In this document: positions 18,739-28,339 of the stretch, piece by piece | Numbering within the stretch: the stretch's first letter is position 1 | Layout of the letters: every line of letters begins with the position of its first letter | Source: [Flexibacter] sp. ATCC 35208 | GTDB lineage: Bacteria; Bacteroidota; Bacteroidia; Chitinophagales; Chitinophagaceae | DNA length: 64,000 bases | Assembly (NCBI RefSeq): GCF_001975825.1 | Contig: NZ_MTKN01000041.1 | Coordinates: 1 to 64,000 of the forward strand | Reading direction: 5' to 3' | Notes under the pieces: generated by a model | What the model saw: only the letters and a program-made list of their open reading frames with translations | Database searches by the model: none | What the model was told of the DNA's origin: nothing | Program-made: the position numbers and the translations under genes

Positions 18739-18811
18739 AAAAATTCTTTCCATCAGGTACCGAATAAAACATTCATGAAAGAGGGAATTCTCCAACGGGG
18801 AATGAAAACCA

Positions 18812-18865
18812 TTTTTATAAAAAGGGGATGTCTCGAAACTTCGAGACGCCCCCTTTTTATAAAAA
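18812..18865. terminator. Bidirectional terminator between convergent genes
   Basis: A long hairpin with arms 18812-18836 and 18841-18865 pairs T5ATA5GGGG with CCCCT5ATA5, plus an inner GTCTCGA/TCGAGAC stem with loop AACT. A-runs and T-runs on both sides suit termination in both directions. It lies between the FMN reductase gene and the convergent M81 peptidase gene. Confidence 0.85.
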
Positions 18866-20419
18866 CTATTTCTTCAACTTATCTGCCGCAGGTACCCACC
18901 TCACTTTCAAATCCGGATCCTTCATATCCATATCAACCGGAAACATCGGATGCGTTATATGCTTATATCCTAGCCGTTCCAAATTCTGATCTACACCACC
19001 CGGTGTCAGCGCCAGCAGCCAATCTGCACGCATATTATACAATTCAGGTTCCAGATAGCCAATCTTCACCACCACAATATCTGCTTTACGGGGATTCAAT
19101 CCTAACCGTGTAAAATCTTTCTCTTTGTGATAAGGTTTCCGCTTCTGTGTCACGATCACGTGCACACTCCCTACCTTTACCACGACTTCTACAACAGCAT
19201 CTTTATCACCATATTTAATTGACTCAATCGTACCGGACAGCTTCACAGGACCTGCAAAACGCGCATCCACCTTTGCACCTGCTTCAGCTTCTATATGCTT
19301 TCCTACACCCAGTTCTATGGCTTTCTTTACAAAATCGGGGCCAGGGATACTTGCATAAATCAATGTAGGCCCATTCTCTGATTTAAACTCAGATCGTGCC
19401 AGTATCTGCGTCAATGTCCAGGTTACATCGCCTGCACCACCCGCAGTTGGATTATCACCAGAATCACTAATATAGAAAGGATGTTTATCACTTTTCACGG
19501 CAGCATCCAGCGCTTCCTGCAAGGTGGCAGTCGGTGCTACAAATTCAAATTGTTTGCGCACATCCCAAAAGCTTTTTGCCAGTTTTTCGGCGGCAATGGT
19601 TACATTTTCCTTGTCATCACCTGTTACCATTACGACTGCATGATTGCGTGGTTCATCTGCCCATGCATACCCGATCCAGATTGCAGCATCAATTACACCG
19701 GGTTGTCTGGAAGCCGGATCTACCTGCGCATACAAACTCTTACCGGGTTCTATTCGGGTAGATGTTTTTTCGCCCGGCAATAAGATTGGCACTGGAATCC
19801 AGGCTTTGTAGGCGGGTTTCCCTTTACCACTTTTCAGGCGTTCTACGAGATTACGTATTGCTCTTTCCTTTGTATCCAGTGCATCTTCGTGAGGTGCCAT
19901 GCGATAACAGGTAATGAGATCTGTATTTTCCGCCAGTCGCCAGCTTACATTTCCATGCAGGTCCATAGAGGTACTGATCAGCGTTTTCGTACCCACTACT
20001 TTGCGGATGCGTACTATAAAATCACCTTCCGGATCTTCCATGCCCACTACACTCATCGCTCCATGAATATCGAAATACAATCCATCGTAAGGGAGGTGTT
20101 TCTTCAATGAATCCAGTGTTTTTCTAACCAGCGACTCATATGCCTCTTTGGTCACCGCGCCACCCGGCAATGCATGGCCCGTAATTGTCGGGAACCACAT
20201 AGCAGCCTTTCGCAGGGGCGAATCTGCCGACATAAATGGATACGTCTTAAATACCTCATTGCCATACTGCGCCTTGAAAGCCGCTTCGTCTGACGTGGCA
20301 GGAGAGAAAGTGCTGGACTCGATAGCGAGACCTGCGATAGCTATACGGGGCAGCTTATTCTGCGCAATGGCGCCACCCATAAGGCAATAACTTGCCATTA
20401 GAAAAAACACACGTTTCAT
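18866..20419 (-). CDS. M81-family metallopeptidase (MlrC-like), exported
   Basis: A 517-residue protein with an N-terminal signal peptide (VFFLMASYCLMGGAIAQ) and the two-part MlrC layout: an N-terminal catalytic domain to about residue 310 and a C-terminal domain after it. Metal-binding motifs typical of the family are visible: YFDIHGAM, STSMDLHGNVS and CYRMAPHED. The family prototype degrades linearised microcystin, but most members have unknown substrates. The signal peptide implies the periplasm, which is less usual for MlrC proteins. I prefer the ATG at 20419 over a GTG three codons upstream. The gene stands alone. Confidence 0.85.
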   Translation of the reverse strand: MKRVFFLMASYCLMGGAIAQNKLPRIAIAGLAIESSTFSPATSDEAAFKAQYGNEVFKTYPFMSADSPLRKAAMWFPTITGHALPGGAVTKEAYESLVRKTLDSLKKHLPYDGLYFDIHGAMSVVGMEDPEGDFIVRIRKVVGTKTLISTSMDLHGNVSWRLAENTDLITCYRMAPHEDALDTKERAIRNLVERLKSGKGKPAYKAWIPVPILLPGEKTSTRIEPGKSLYAQVDPASRQPGVIDAAIWIGYAWADEPRNHAVVMVTGDDKENVTIAAEKLAKSFWDVRKQFEFVAPTATLQEALDAAVKSDKHPFYISDSGDNPTAGGAGDVTWTLTQILARSEFKSENGPTLIYASIPGPDFVKKAIELGVGKHIEAEAGAKVDARFAGPVKLSGTIESIKYGDKDAVVEVVVKVGSVHVIVTQKRKPYHKEKDFTRLGLNPRKADIVVVKIGYLEPELYNMRADWLLALTPGGVDQNLERLGYKHITHPMFPVDMDMKDPDLKVRWVPAADKLKK

Positions 20420-20504
20420 AAAATTCACTTTTTAGCATAGATTCATTGAAAAATAATCAAAAAGCGATAGGTTTTTTAAAAAAATGTGTGAATGGTAGGT
20501 GATT

Positions 20505-21494
20505 TCAGATAGCTAACTCATATAAGTCTGCATATCTTTTTATTAATAATTTTATAAATCGCTTTAGGTATACTTCATTCAGGAAAGTATTGGACCAGTC
20601 CTCATATCGCTGGCACTGAATGCCCAGGTAGAAGAAATACATACTTATACCGAAGGCCGGGATCAATGCCTTTTCCTCTTCTGAGATGGGGGTAATGGAA
20701 GAATAACCGTCCAGGAAAGCAGCTACCTTTTCTTTGCACACCTCCATATTTTCTCTTTCTGTACTATGTACCTGCAGGATGTAATAGGCCAGATCATAAC
20801 AGAGCATGCCATTGCCACAAAAGTCAAAGTCGAAAATGGTAAACCCATCGTTAGTAATATTCATGTTGTCAAACCATAGGTCCATGTGCACGGCACCATT
20901 TCTCACGCTGGAGTGATCGATGGTGGCGTATAGCTTTAATAAGTAGTCCTGCGCCTGCTGCATCCATTGCATTTCTTCTGTCTCCAATGGGAGATAACCT
21001 TTCAGTCTTTCAAATGAATCGACTACCATGACAGAGGGAGTATAGTCTACTCTATCCAGTTTGAAATTTTCGGTTACCTGGTGAAGACGTGCTATTGCAA
21101 CACCCATTTTGTAATGTAGGGCTGTCGGGTACTGTAAAAGCTTTTCTCCATGGGCATAGGAAAACAGCACGCCATACCGCAACCCTTCCGGCGCATGCAG
21201 TAGCTGTACATAGTCGTTGTCAAAATCTGCAATAGGATAGGAGACCGGCATAGCATGTGTGCGCAATAGATTTAACAAACGTATCTCTTCTGCAATATCC
21301 TTTTTCGTACGCCAGTTGATGCAATATATCCTAAAGATGTACTTATTGTCACCATCGGTCACGAGATAACTGTGATTTACGCCAGCTTTCAGCAATCTGC
21401 AGGTCGTATCACGACTCAAATTATACTTCACCTGAAATAAAGGGACCAGGTATTGGGCCGACAAAATAGAACTAACTACTGGAAAATGTGTCAT
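20505..21494 (-). CDS. APH-family phosphotransferase
   Basis: A 329-residue protein of the aminoglycoside phosphotransferase/choline kinase fold. The catalytic loop reads NGAVHMDLWFDNMNI (about 200-215) and the metal-binding loop FTIFDFDFCGNGMLCYDLAYY (about 218-238). Sequence style is near homoserine kinase type II and stress kinase SrkA/RdoA, so the substrate may be a small hydroxyl compound or a protein. The ATG at 21494 is preferred because the -7 box TACTTTTG (minus strand, 21522-21529) overlaps the alternative upstream TTG start. It is divergent from cobW with only about 75 bases between starts. Confidence 0.83.
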   Translation of the reverse strand: MTHFPVVSSILSAQYLVPLFQVKYNLSRDTTCRLLKAGVNHSYLVTDGDNKYIFRIYCINWRTKKDIAEEIRLLNLLRTHAMPVSYPIADFDNDYVQLLHAPEGLRYGVLFSYAHGEKLLQYPTALHYKMGVAIARLHQVTENFKLDRVDYTPSVMVVDSFERLKGYLPLETEEMQWMQQAQDYLLKLYATIDHSSVRNGAVHMDLWFDNMNITNDGFTIFDFDFCGNGMLCYDLAYYILQVHSTERENMEVCKEKVAAFLDGYSSITPISEEEKALIPAFGISMYFFYLGIQCQRYEDWSNTFLNEVYLKRFIKLLIKRYADLYELAI

Positions 21495-21521
21495 GGTATG
21501 AATGGGTTTAAACGGGGCCAG

Positions 21522-21529
21522 CAAAAGTA
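21522..21529 (-). promoter_or_regulatory. -7 box of the phosphotransferase gene
   Basis: On the minus strand TACTTTTG matches TAnnTTTG, 27 bases before the ATG at 21494. On the plus strand, TATTTTAG at 21543-21550 (7 of 8 matches) may serve cobW 21 bases downstream. Confidence 0.45.
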
Positions 21530-21571
21530 TATAAAAATCACGTATTTTAGCGCCCTACACAAAACAATAAC

Positions 21572-22609
21572 ATGACTTCCAAAATACCGGTAACCATCAT
21601 TACGGGGTTCTTAGGCTCCGGAAAAACTACATTGATCCGCAACCTGATTCAGAACGCCAATGGTCGTCGACTTGCAGTAATTGTCAATGAATTTGGTGAA
21701 ATGGGCATCGACGGAGACCTTATCAAATCCTGCTGCTCCAATGAAGAAGACGTACTTGAACTGAACAACGGTTGCCTGTGTTGTACCGTGCAGGAAGAGT
21801 TCCTGCCAGTGATGCTGCAATTGATGGATAGAAAAGATACGATCGATCATATCATCATCGAAACTTCAGGTCTTGCACTGCCCAAACCGCTGCTGCATGC
21901 ATTTAACTGGCCTGACCTGAAATCACAGATCACTGTAGATGCAGTTGTCACTGTGGTAGACCTGGTAGGTCAGGCGACCGGCGAAATCTGTGACCGTGAA
22001 CGTGTACAGGCACAGCGTGAGGCCGATGACTCCCTGGATCATGAAACACCGATCGAAGAACTTTTCGAAGACCAGCTCTCCTGTGCTGACCTCGTTGTAT
22101 TAACTAAGAAAGATCTGCTGGAAGGATTACAGTTTGATGAAGTAACAGGTATTATAAGCAGCAAACTTCGTCCGAATGTGAAGATGGTGACTGCCAACAA
22201 TGGCGACCTGTCTGCCGACGTACTGTTAGGCGTGCAGGCTGCTGCAGAAAACGACCTGGAAAGCCGTCACTCTCATCACGAGGAAGATCATGCCAATGGC
22301 CTGGATCACCATCACGATGATGATATCGACTCGATCGTGGTAACTGTAACTGCACCGCATACCCCGGAATCACTGGTAGCTGCGCTGAAAGAAATGGTGG
22401 CAGAGCATGAGATCTACCGAATCAAAGGGTTTATCGATATTCCCAATAAGCCTATGCGCATGGTATTGCAGGGCGTATCTCACCGTTTTGATCATTATTT
22501 TGATCGTAAATGGAAGGAGGGCGAAGTCCGCAAAACCAGTCTGGTATTCATCGGCGATGAACTGATGGAAAAAGACCTGTCCGCACTGTTACACGAAAAG
22601 TTAAACTAA
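21572..22609 (+). CDS. cobW: CobW-type G3E GTPase / metal chaperone
   Basis: A 345-residue G3E-family GTPase. The P-loop GFLGSGKTT is at residues 12-20, the metal-binding CXCC motif (NNGCLCC) at about 67-73, and the second half holds a His/Asp/Glu-rich stretch at about 228-252 (SHHEEDH, then DHHHDDD), followed by the CobW C-terminal domain. Such proteins deliver metal ions, here most likely cobalt, to a client enzyme. The gene is one base from cobN and must be co-transcribed with it, which supports a role at the late cobalt-insertion step. Confidence 0.92.
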   Translation: MTSKIPVTIITGFLGSGKTTLIRNLIQNANGRRLAVIVNEFGEMGIDGDLIKSCCSNEEDVLELNNGCLCCTVQEEFLPVMLQLMDRKDTIDHIIIETSGLALPKPLLHAFNWPDLKSQITVDAVVTVVDLVGQATGEICDRERVQAQREADDSLDHETPIEELFEDQLSCADLVVLTKKDLLEGLQFDEVTGIISSKLRPNVKMVTANNGDLSADVLLGVQAAAENDLESRHSHHEEDHANGLDHHHDDDIDSIVVTVTAPHTPESLVAALKEMVAEHEIYRIKGFIDIPNKPMRMVLQGVSHRFDHYFDRKWKEGEVRKTSLVFIGDELMEKDLSALLHEKLN

Positions 22610-22610
22610 T

Positions 22611-25600
22611 ATGCACCTGATCCCAACAATCCCCGGTGGGTGGAATCCCAACGGGGATGGGGTCTTCCACATACAGCAATCAATAGGAGACGTCGTATTC
22701 CTCTCTGCTGCCGATACGGAGATCCATTCACTGAGCAATGCTTATAGGGAGTTACACCAAACCCACACACAGCTCCCGTCCCTGCGAATTGCCAACCTGG
22801 TATACCTGAAGCAGGAACTGACCATCGATAAATATGTAGAGGAGGTGATCAGCCATGCAAAGCTGGTGATCTGTCGCCTGTTAGGTGGCAGGAATTACTA
22901 CCCGTATTTGTTTGAAGCTATCAGCATTGCCTGTGAACAGCAAAGTATTCCCGTACTCTTCCTGCCGGGTTATGACGCGCCGGATGTAGAATTGCTGAAT
23001 AGTTCCACTGTGGATGTGAAGATTGCTGATACCTTATGGAAATACTGTTGTGCCGGTGGAAAGCATAACCTGAAGAATGGGTTGGCTTATATATTTCATC
23101 ATTGCTTTAATAAAGATTTACAATTCGCACCTCCTCAAAAAATTGCGGATCTGTTTTTATTTCATCCGGAGAAGGGAATGATCCCGCCGGGGGATTATAT
23201 AGCAGATGTAGCCATCCTTGTTTACCAAACGCATTATCTGGCGGATAATCTGGCGCCGGTGTATTATTTAATAAAGGCGTTGGCGGTTAAAGGGCTGAAG
23301 CCTGTGATTGCTTTTGTGAGCAATCTTCGTGATCAGCATAGTTTACAGGAACTTGAATCTTTATTGAAAGGAAAGGTAAAAGTGTTGATCAACACGACCA
23401 GCTTTTCAATTAAATCTTTGGATAAGGATGAAAGTTTCTTATTTGATAATCTTGATGTACCTGTTATACAGGGCATCTTTGCTGCCTGTACAAAAGAGGT
23501 ATGGGAGCAGAATCTATTTGGTCTGACACCAGTAGATGTGGCGATGAATATTGCATTGCCGGAGATAGATGGTCGCATTATTACGACGGCTATTTCTTTT
23601 AAATCTTCTATGGGCAAGGACGTGTTGACGGATTCAGATATTCTGCAATATAGTACGCATGAGGAAGGGTGTGATTTTGTGGTGGCTTTTGCAAATAATT
23701 GGATACAGCTTGGTAAGAAGGAACAAAAAGATAAACATATTGCCCTTATTATGCCGAACTATCCAAATAAGGATAGTCGTTTGGCAAATGGGGTAGGATT
23801 AGATACACCTGCGAGTATTGTGGAGATCCTGCATGCGTTGAAAACAGCAGGGTATGATACGGGAGATTATATTCCTGCTAACAGCGGGGAGTTGATCGGG
23901 CTGATCACGCATTATGTTACGAATGATACGGATACTACGCTTTATCGTCCTTATCAGATTAGTATAGACAAGGATCGGTTTCAGGAATATTTTGAGCAGT
24001 TATCACCATTGCTTAAAGAGAAGATCCTTCAGCAATGGGGGCCTTCACAGGAAGAGGATTTTATTATTCCCGGGTGTTTGTTGGGGAATGTCTTCGTGAG
24101 TATTCAGCCTGCGCGCGGTTATAATCAGGATGAGAAGGCTATTTACCACTCGCCTGATTTACCGCCTACTTATAGATACCTTGCTTATTACTGTTGGGTG
24201 AATGAGGTGTTCAAAGCAGATGCTTTGATTCATTGTGGTAAGCATGGAAACCTGGAATGGTTGCCGGGAAAGAGTGTGGCATTGAGCAAGGAGAGTTGTT
24301 TCCCGGCTGTATTGTTAAGTCCTGTTCCGCATTTCTATCCGTTCATAGTGAATGATCCGGGGGAAGGAACGCAGGCAAAGCGCAGGACACATGCTATTAT
24401 TATAGATCACCTGATTCCGCCCATGACGAGAGCGGAGAATTATGGTACGTTGACTAAGCTGGAACATTTGATTGATGAATATTATGAAGCGTTTAGTGTG
24501 GATCCGAAGCGTACGGCGGTGATTCGTGCGCAGATCACACAGTTGGTGAAGGAGGCGGATCTGGAAACAGATCTGCAGGCAGCGGTTTCTGATATGGATA
24601 CGTTGTTGTTGAAGCTGGATGGGTATTTGTGTGAATTGAAAGAGGCGCAGATCCGGGATGGATTGCATATTTTGGGGAAGGCACCAGTGGATGAGCAGCT
24701 GATTGATTTGCTGATAGCATTGCATAGGGTGCCTGTGGCGGGGCAGAAGGGGATTACGCAGGTGCCGGCTGAGGAGATGGGGTTAGGATTTGATCCTTTG
24801 GGAGGGGATTATGAGATGGCTTTTAAAAGTGAGCATTTGTTGTTTAGGGGGTGTAGGAACAGGGGGGATGCAGTGGAGGTGTTGGAGGGGGTTGTGAAAG
24901 AGATGCTGAAGGGTATGGGGATGTTGGATGGGGAAGGTCTTTTGAAAGGTGAGAGGATGCTGAGTGGTCATCATATCCTGCAAGGCGAAGACTTCCATCT
25001 TCCAGCGACCAAAGCTTATTGTCACAATATCCTTACTCATACTTTACCAAAGATTCAACGTACTACGGAGGAAATCACCAACCTCTTACACGGTTTAGAC
25101 GCTGGTTATGTTCCCAGTGGTAGCTCCGGCGCACCTACACGTGGTCGTATGGATGTATTGCCAACAGGAAGAAATTTCTATTCTGTAGATGTCCGGGCTA
25201 TACCCACACAGGCCGCTTACACACTGGGGGTAAAAAGCGCGAACCTTATCATCAGTCGTTATATGCAGGAGCAGGGGGATTATCCTGAATCTATAGGGCT
25301 TTCTGTATGGGGTACCAGTACCATGCGTACAGGTGGAGATGACATTGCACAGGCACTGGCTCTTATGGGGGTACAACCCGTATGGCAGGCGGCTAACAGG
25401 CGGGTGTCTGATTTTGAGATCATTCCGCTTATTCAATTGAGAAGGCCACGTATCGATGTCATGCTACGTATTTCAGGGTTTTTCAGGGATGCATTTCCGG
25501 ATGTGATCTCATTGTTGAATGCAGTGGTAGAAAAGGTGGCTTTACTGGATGAACCGTTGGAACAGAATCCTATCCGCAAACGCTATCTCGCTGAAAAGCA

Positions 25601-26354
25601 GGAATGGCTCAATAAGGGATTGGATGAAACCAAGGCACATAAAAGATCTCTTTTCAGGGTTTTTGGTTCGAAGCCAGGTGCTTATGGCGCAGGGTTGCAG
25701 GCAGTGATAGATGAAAAGAACTGGCAGACGAGGGAAGACCTTGCTAAAATTTATATCAATTGGAGTGGGTATGCTTATGGTGCTGACCGCACAGGTGAAT
25801 CTGCGCATGAGGTATTTGAAAAGCGTTTATCTGATCTGCAAATCGTGATGCATAATCAGGATAACAGGGAGCATGATATTCTCGATTCGGATGATTATTA
25901 CCAGTTCCAGGGAGGCTTAGCAAATGCGGTGGAAACTATCAAAGGAGAGCAACCTTCTATTTATTTTGGAGACCATGCACGTCCGGATTCGCCGCGTATA
26001 AAGAGTTTAAAAGAAGAGTTGCTGAAAGTATATCGTTCAAGGGTGGTGAATCCGAAGTGGATTGCTGGTGTGAAGCGACATGGTTATAAGGGGGCATTTG
26101 AGATGGCAGCTACTATGGATTATCTCTTTGCTTATGATGCGACGACTAATATGGTAGATGATTTTATGTATGAAGGGATTACCCAGGAATACCTGTTCAA
26201 TGAAGAGAATCGTCAGTTCATCGAACAGGCAAATCCGTGGGCTTTGAAGGATATGACAGAACGTATGTTGGAAGCTATTCAACGGGGAATGTGGCAGGCG
26301 CCAAAACCGGAGACGCTGGAAAAGCTGCAAAGTATATTTGTGGATATGGAGTAG
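22611..26354 (+). CDS. cobN: Cobaltochelatase large subunit CobN
   Basis: A 1247-residue protein of normal CobN/ChlH length, recognised by blocks such as GCLLGNVFVSIQPARGY, CGKHGNLEWLPGKS, PTGRNFYSVD and DRTGESAHEVFEKRL. It is the porphyrin/corrin-binding subunit of the ATP-driven chelatase, which inserts cobalt into hydrogenobyrinate a,c-diamide with AAA+ partners. The partners are likely the ChlI/ChlD-type proteins encoded at 30.2-31.8 kb on the other strand. A single base separates it from cobW. Composition is mosaic: the stretch up to about 24.97 kb is very C-poor (row 24841-24900: 32 G, 2 C) and then turns C-rich (row 25021-25080: 7 G, 16 C) within the gene. Confidence 0.95.
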   Translation: MHLIPTIPGGWNPNGDGVFHIQQSIGDVVFLSAADTEIHSLSNAYRELHQTHTQLPSLRIANLVYLKQELTIDKYVEEVISHAKLVICRLLGGRNYYPYLFEAISIACEQQSIPVLFLPGYDAPDVELLNSSTVDVKIADTLWKYCCAGGKHNLKNGLAYIFHHCFNKDLQFAPPQKIADLFLFHPEKGMIPPGDYIADVAILVYQTHYLADNLAPVYYLIKALAVKGLKPVIAFVSNLRDQHSLQELESLLKGKVKVLINTTSFSIKSLDKDESFLFDNLDVPVIQGIFAACTKEVWEQNLFGLTPVDVAMNIALPEIDGRIITTAISFKSSMGKDVLTDSDILQYSTHEEGCDFVVAFANNWIQLGKKEQKDKHIALIMPNYPNKDSRLANGVGLDTPASIVEILHALKTAGYDTGDYIPANSGELIGLITHYVTNDTDTTLYRPYQISIDKDRFQEYFEQLSPLLKEKILQQWGPSQEEDFIIPGCLLGNVFVSIQPARGYNQDEKAIYHSPDLPPTYRYLAYYCWVNEVFKADALIHCGKHGNLEWLPGKSVALSKESCFPAVLLSPVPHFYPFIVNDPGEGTQAKRRTHAIIIDHLIPPMTRAENYGTLTKLEHLIDEYYEAFSVDPKRTAVIRAQITQLVKEADLETDLQAAVSDMDTLLLKLDGYLCELKEAQIRDGLHILGKAPVDEQLIDLLIALHRVPVAGQKGITQVPAEEMGLGFDPLGGDYEMAFKSEHLLFRGCRNRGDAVEVLEGVVKEMLKGMGMLDGEGLLKGERMLSGHHILQGEDFHLPATKAYCHNILTHTLPKIQRTTEEITNLLHGLDAGYVPSGSSGAPTRGRMDVLPTGRNFYSVDVRAIPTQAAYTLGVKSANLIISRYMQEQGDYPESIGLSVWGTSTMRTGGDDIAQALALMGVQPVWQAANRRVSDFEIIPLIQLRRPRIDVMLRISGFFRDAFPDVISLLNAVVEKVALLDEPLEQNPIRKRYLAEKQEWLNKGLDETKAHKRSLFRVFGSKPGAYGAGLQAVIDEKNWQTREDLAKIYINWSGYAYGADRTGESAHEVFEKRLSDLQIVMHNQDNREHDILDSDDYYQFQGGLANAVETIKGEQPSIYFGDHARPDSPRIKSLKEELLKVYRSRVVNPKWIAGVKRHGYKGAFEMAATMDYLFAYDATTNMVDDFMYEGITQEYLFNEENRQFIEQANPWALKDMTERMLEAIQRGMWQAPKPETLEKLQSIFVDME

Positions 26355-26495
26355 ATCATTACTGCCTTGTACAGCTCCGCATTTGTGACGTCAGGGCATA
26401 AATCATTATGCCTTGTACAGCTTTACTTTTGTGACGTCAGGGCGTAGAGCATTACAGGCTTGTACATCTTTGCTTTAGCGAGATGAAGGCAACAA
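26355..26495 (-). repeat. Three 46-47-base repeats between the cobN and cobO stop codons
   Basis: Units begin at about 26355, 26402 and 26448 (ATCATT..TTGTACA..). They fill the whole gap between the convergent genes. The unit next to cobO resembles the cobO stretch at 26560-26590 (coding FILARAEMDK) joined to the gene's last bases, suggesting it is a copy of the gene end with an internal deletion. The two outer units contain GTGACGTCA. Confidence 0.7.
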
Positions 26496-27074
26496 TCATT
26501 CCGGCTGTTTCTTTCTTTTGTAAAGAAACAGCTGCCATTTTTCCTCAGCTACCCCTGTCTTGTCCATCTCTGCTCTTGCGAGAATGAAGAACAGATCAGA
26601 TAGTCTGTTTACATACGCGGGTATATAATCTTCAATGGTATCTACTTTCATCAGCGATACCAGTCGTCTTTCGCCTCTTCTCAATTGTGTTCTTACTACA
26701 TGGCACAAAGCAGAAATCTCATTGCCACCTGGTAGTAAGAAGTAATCAGATTTTGATGTCATGGCAGCTTCCAGTTCATCAATCCATTCTTCACAAAAGG
26801 CTGCACCGTCTTCCGGCTTTGGATTCGGGTTTTCCTTTTTACAGTCAGATGGACGGGCCAGATGCGACATCATGTTCATCATGTCTTTCTGGATCTTATG
26901 TAAGCGGGGTTGCCATTCGTGTTCTGGTCCCAGTTTGGCTCTTAACAGGCCGATGGTAGAATTTACTTCATCCAGTGTACCATAGCTTTCTACTCTTACA
27001 TCGTCTTTATCTACACGGCTTCCGCCGAATAAGGCGGTTGTACCCCGGTCTCCTTTTTTTGTATAGATCTTCAT
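26496..27074 (-). CDS. cobO: Cob(I)yrinic acid a,c-diamide adenosyltransferase, PduO type
   Basis: A 192-residue corrinoid adenosyltransferase of the PduO/MMAB fold, which moves the 5'-deoxyadenosyl group from ATP to Co(I) corrinoid. The N-terminal ATP-binding motif is YTKKGDRGTTALFGGSRV. The central VNSTIGLLRAKL and the C-terminal RTQLRRGERRLVSL and NRLSDLFFILAR helices are typical. It is the last gene of the riboswitch-led operon and overlaps cobC by ATGA. The symbol cobO is used for function; by fold it is not a CobA/BtuR homologue. Confidence 0.92.
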   Translation of the reverse strand: MKIYTKKGDRGTTALFGGSRVDKDDVRVESYGTLDEVNSTIGLLRAKLGPEHEWQPRLHKIQKDMMNMMSHLARPSDCKKENPNPKPEDGAAFCEEWIDELEAAMTSKSDYFLLPGGNEISALCHVVRTQLRRGERRLVSLMKVDTIEDYIPAYVNRLSDLFFILARAEMDKTGVAEEKWQLFLYKRKKQPE

Positions 27075-27586
27075 AATAAGTTGAATGTATAGATTCCTCC
27101 GTAATTAATTTTTTCTGACATGATTTTGTTCAGTGGCCGGGCTTCCAGCAGATGTCGTGCTGCACGGATTACGCCTGCATGGGTTACAATAACGATGCGA
27201 TCCGCGAAGGGAATTGTTTTTAAAAAAGCATCTAGTCTTGCTACCAGTTGTTGTAATGATTCACCTCCCGGAGGGCCTGAAGTTATGTAATTAGCTCCCC
27301 AGTGATCCATCAATTTACGATCAATTTCATCCCATTTTATTCCTTCCCATTCACCAAAATTCAATTCCATCAGTCGTTCATCCGAGACAAAGTTTGCTGA
27401 AAGGGTTTGAGCTAATAACTGACATCTTTGTAAAGGACTGGTATATATTTTGTCGAAACGACCCAGGCCAGTGATGATCTCATTATGCAGTGTTTCATAT
27501 CCTGCCGGCAAAGGTACATCCAGCTGCCCATAACAAATTCCAGCTTCAATCGCTGGCTGTACATGTCTTACAAAGCATAATTCCAT
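27071..27586 (-). CDS. cobC: Alpha-ribazole phosphatase, histidine phosphatase family
   Basis: A 171-residue histidine phosphatase expected to remove the phosphate from alpha-ribazole-5'-phosphate or adenosylcobalamin-5'-phosphate. The catalytic His is in CFVRHVQP at the N-terminus, the GQLDVPLP motif follows, and the second His is in VTHAGVIRAARHLL near residue 125. I prefer the ATG at 27586, which puts the RH motif at the usual distance; a GTG at 27601 is possible. It overlaps the end of cobS by 19 bases. Confidence 0.88.
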   Translation of the reverse strand: MELCFVRHVQPAIEAGICYGQLDVPLPAGYETLHNEIITGLGRFDKIYTSPLQRCQLLAQTLSANFVSDERLMELNFGEWEGIKWDEIDRKLMDHWGANYITSGPPGGESLQQLVARLDAFLKTIPFADRIVIVTHAGVIRAARHLLEARPLNKIMSEKINYGGIYTFNLL

Positions 27587-28338
27587 ATTGCAAGTAAACA
27601 CAGGTAAAAAATAAGCTCATTCAATTGTTGAGTAGCACCCAGGCAATCACCTGTATACCCATCTATCCACTTCTGGAAATACCATCCTAAATATAATGTC
27701 ATCGTAGCACAAGGTATTACACTGATCCATGCAGCTTCCACACCGAGTATAGCCAGTGGTACGAATCCGATAACCGTAGCAAATACCAAAGCGCCGATAC
27801 TGACCGGGGTGATCACGGCACCTACTTTACTAGTTCCATCCAGGCGGGCATACTCCAAAAAACGCATCAGAAACAACGGTGTTACCCTGCTGATTGTATG
27901 CCCACATACATAGATCAAAAAGAACTGATCTGGCAGCAACGTCCCTAGCTTCGCGAGTACGAATATTTTTAATCCAATACTACATACCAGCGCCATCACA
28001 CCATAAGCTCCTGTTCGGGGATCCTTCATAATCTCCAGGATCTTTTCTTTTGTCCAGCCACCTCCGAAGCCATCAGCCACATCTGCCAGTCCGTCTTCAT
28101 GAAAGCCACCTGTCATCAGTAGCGTGGCTACAATCGAGAGTACAGCTGCTACATACGGATCTTTGAATAGCAAATGCCCCAGATAATATGCAGTGGCGCC
28201 AGTTGCACCTACCAGTATTCCTATCAGTGGCAAATACCTGGCGGCACTTTGTAGCCCGACAGTGATGTTATGTCCCGCCGGCAGACGGGTGAAAAACATT
28301 AAAGCGGCCCTGAAGTACAGGATCTCCCTTTTGATCAT
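27568..28338 (-). CDS. cobS: Adenosylcobinamide-GDP ribazoletransferase (cobalamin synthase)
   Basis: A 256-residue integral membrane enzyme that joins adenosylcobinamide-GDP and alpha-ribazole. The signature HEDGLADVADGFGGGWTK and then KDPRTGAYGVMAL lies at about 80-120. Hydrophobic segments occupy most of the rest, ending in NELIFYLCLLAIWNYAL. It starts one base after the cobT stop and overlaps cobC, consistent with a single transcript. Confidence 0.94.
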   Translation of the reverse strand: MIKREILYFRAALMFFTRLPAGHNITVGLQSAARYLPLIGILVGATGATAYYLGHLLFKDPYVAAVLSIVATLLMTGGFHEDGLADVADGFGGGWTKEKILEIMKDPRTGAYGVMALVCSIGLKIFVLAKLGTLLPDQFFLIYVCGHTISRVTPLFLMRFLEYARLDGTSKVGAVITPVSIGALVFATVIGFVPLAILGVEAAWISVIPCATMTLYLGWYFQKWIDGYTGDCLGATQQLNELIFYLCLLAIWNYAL

Positions 28339-28339
28339 G

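Noticed and set aside
24315-24725. Minus-strand frames inside cobN
   Set aside because: They arise from the extreme base skew of this part of cobN, and the CobN frame is unbroken with conserved motifs.
23000-25000. C-depleted stretch of cobN as a sign of a diversity-generating retroelement
   Set aside because: No reverse transcriptase or template repeat is in the window, and depletion affects mostly synonymous positions rather than variable residues.
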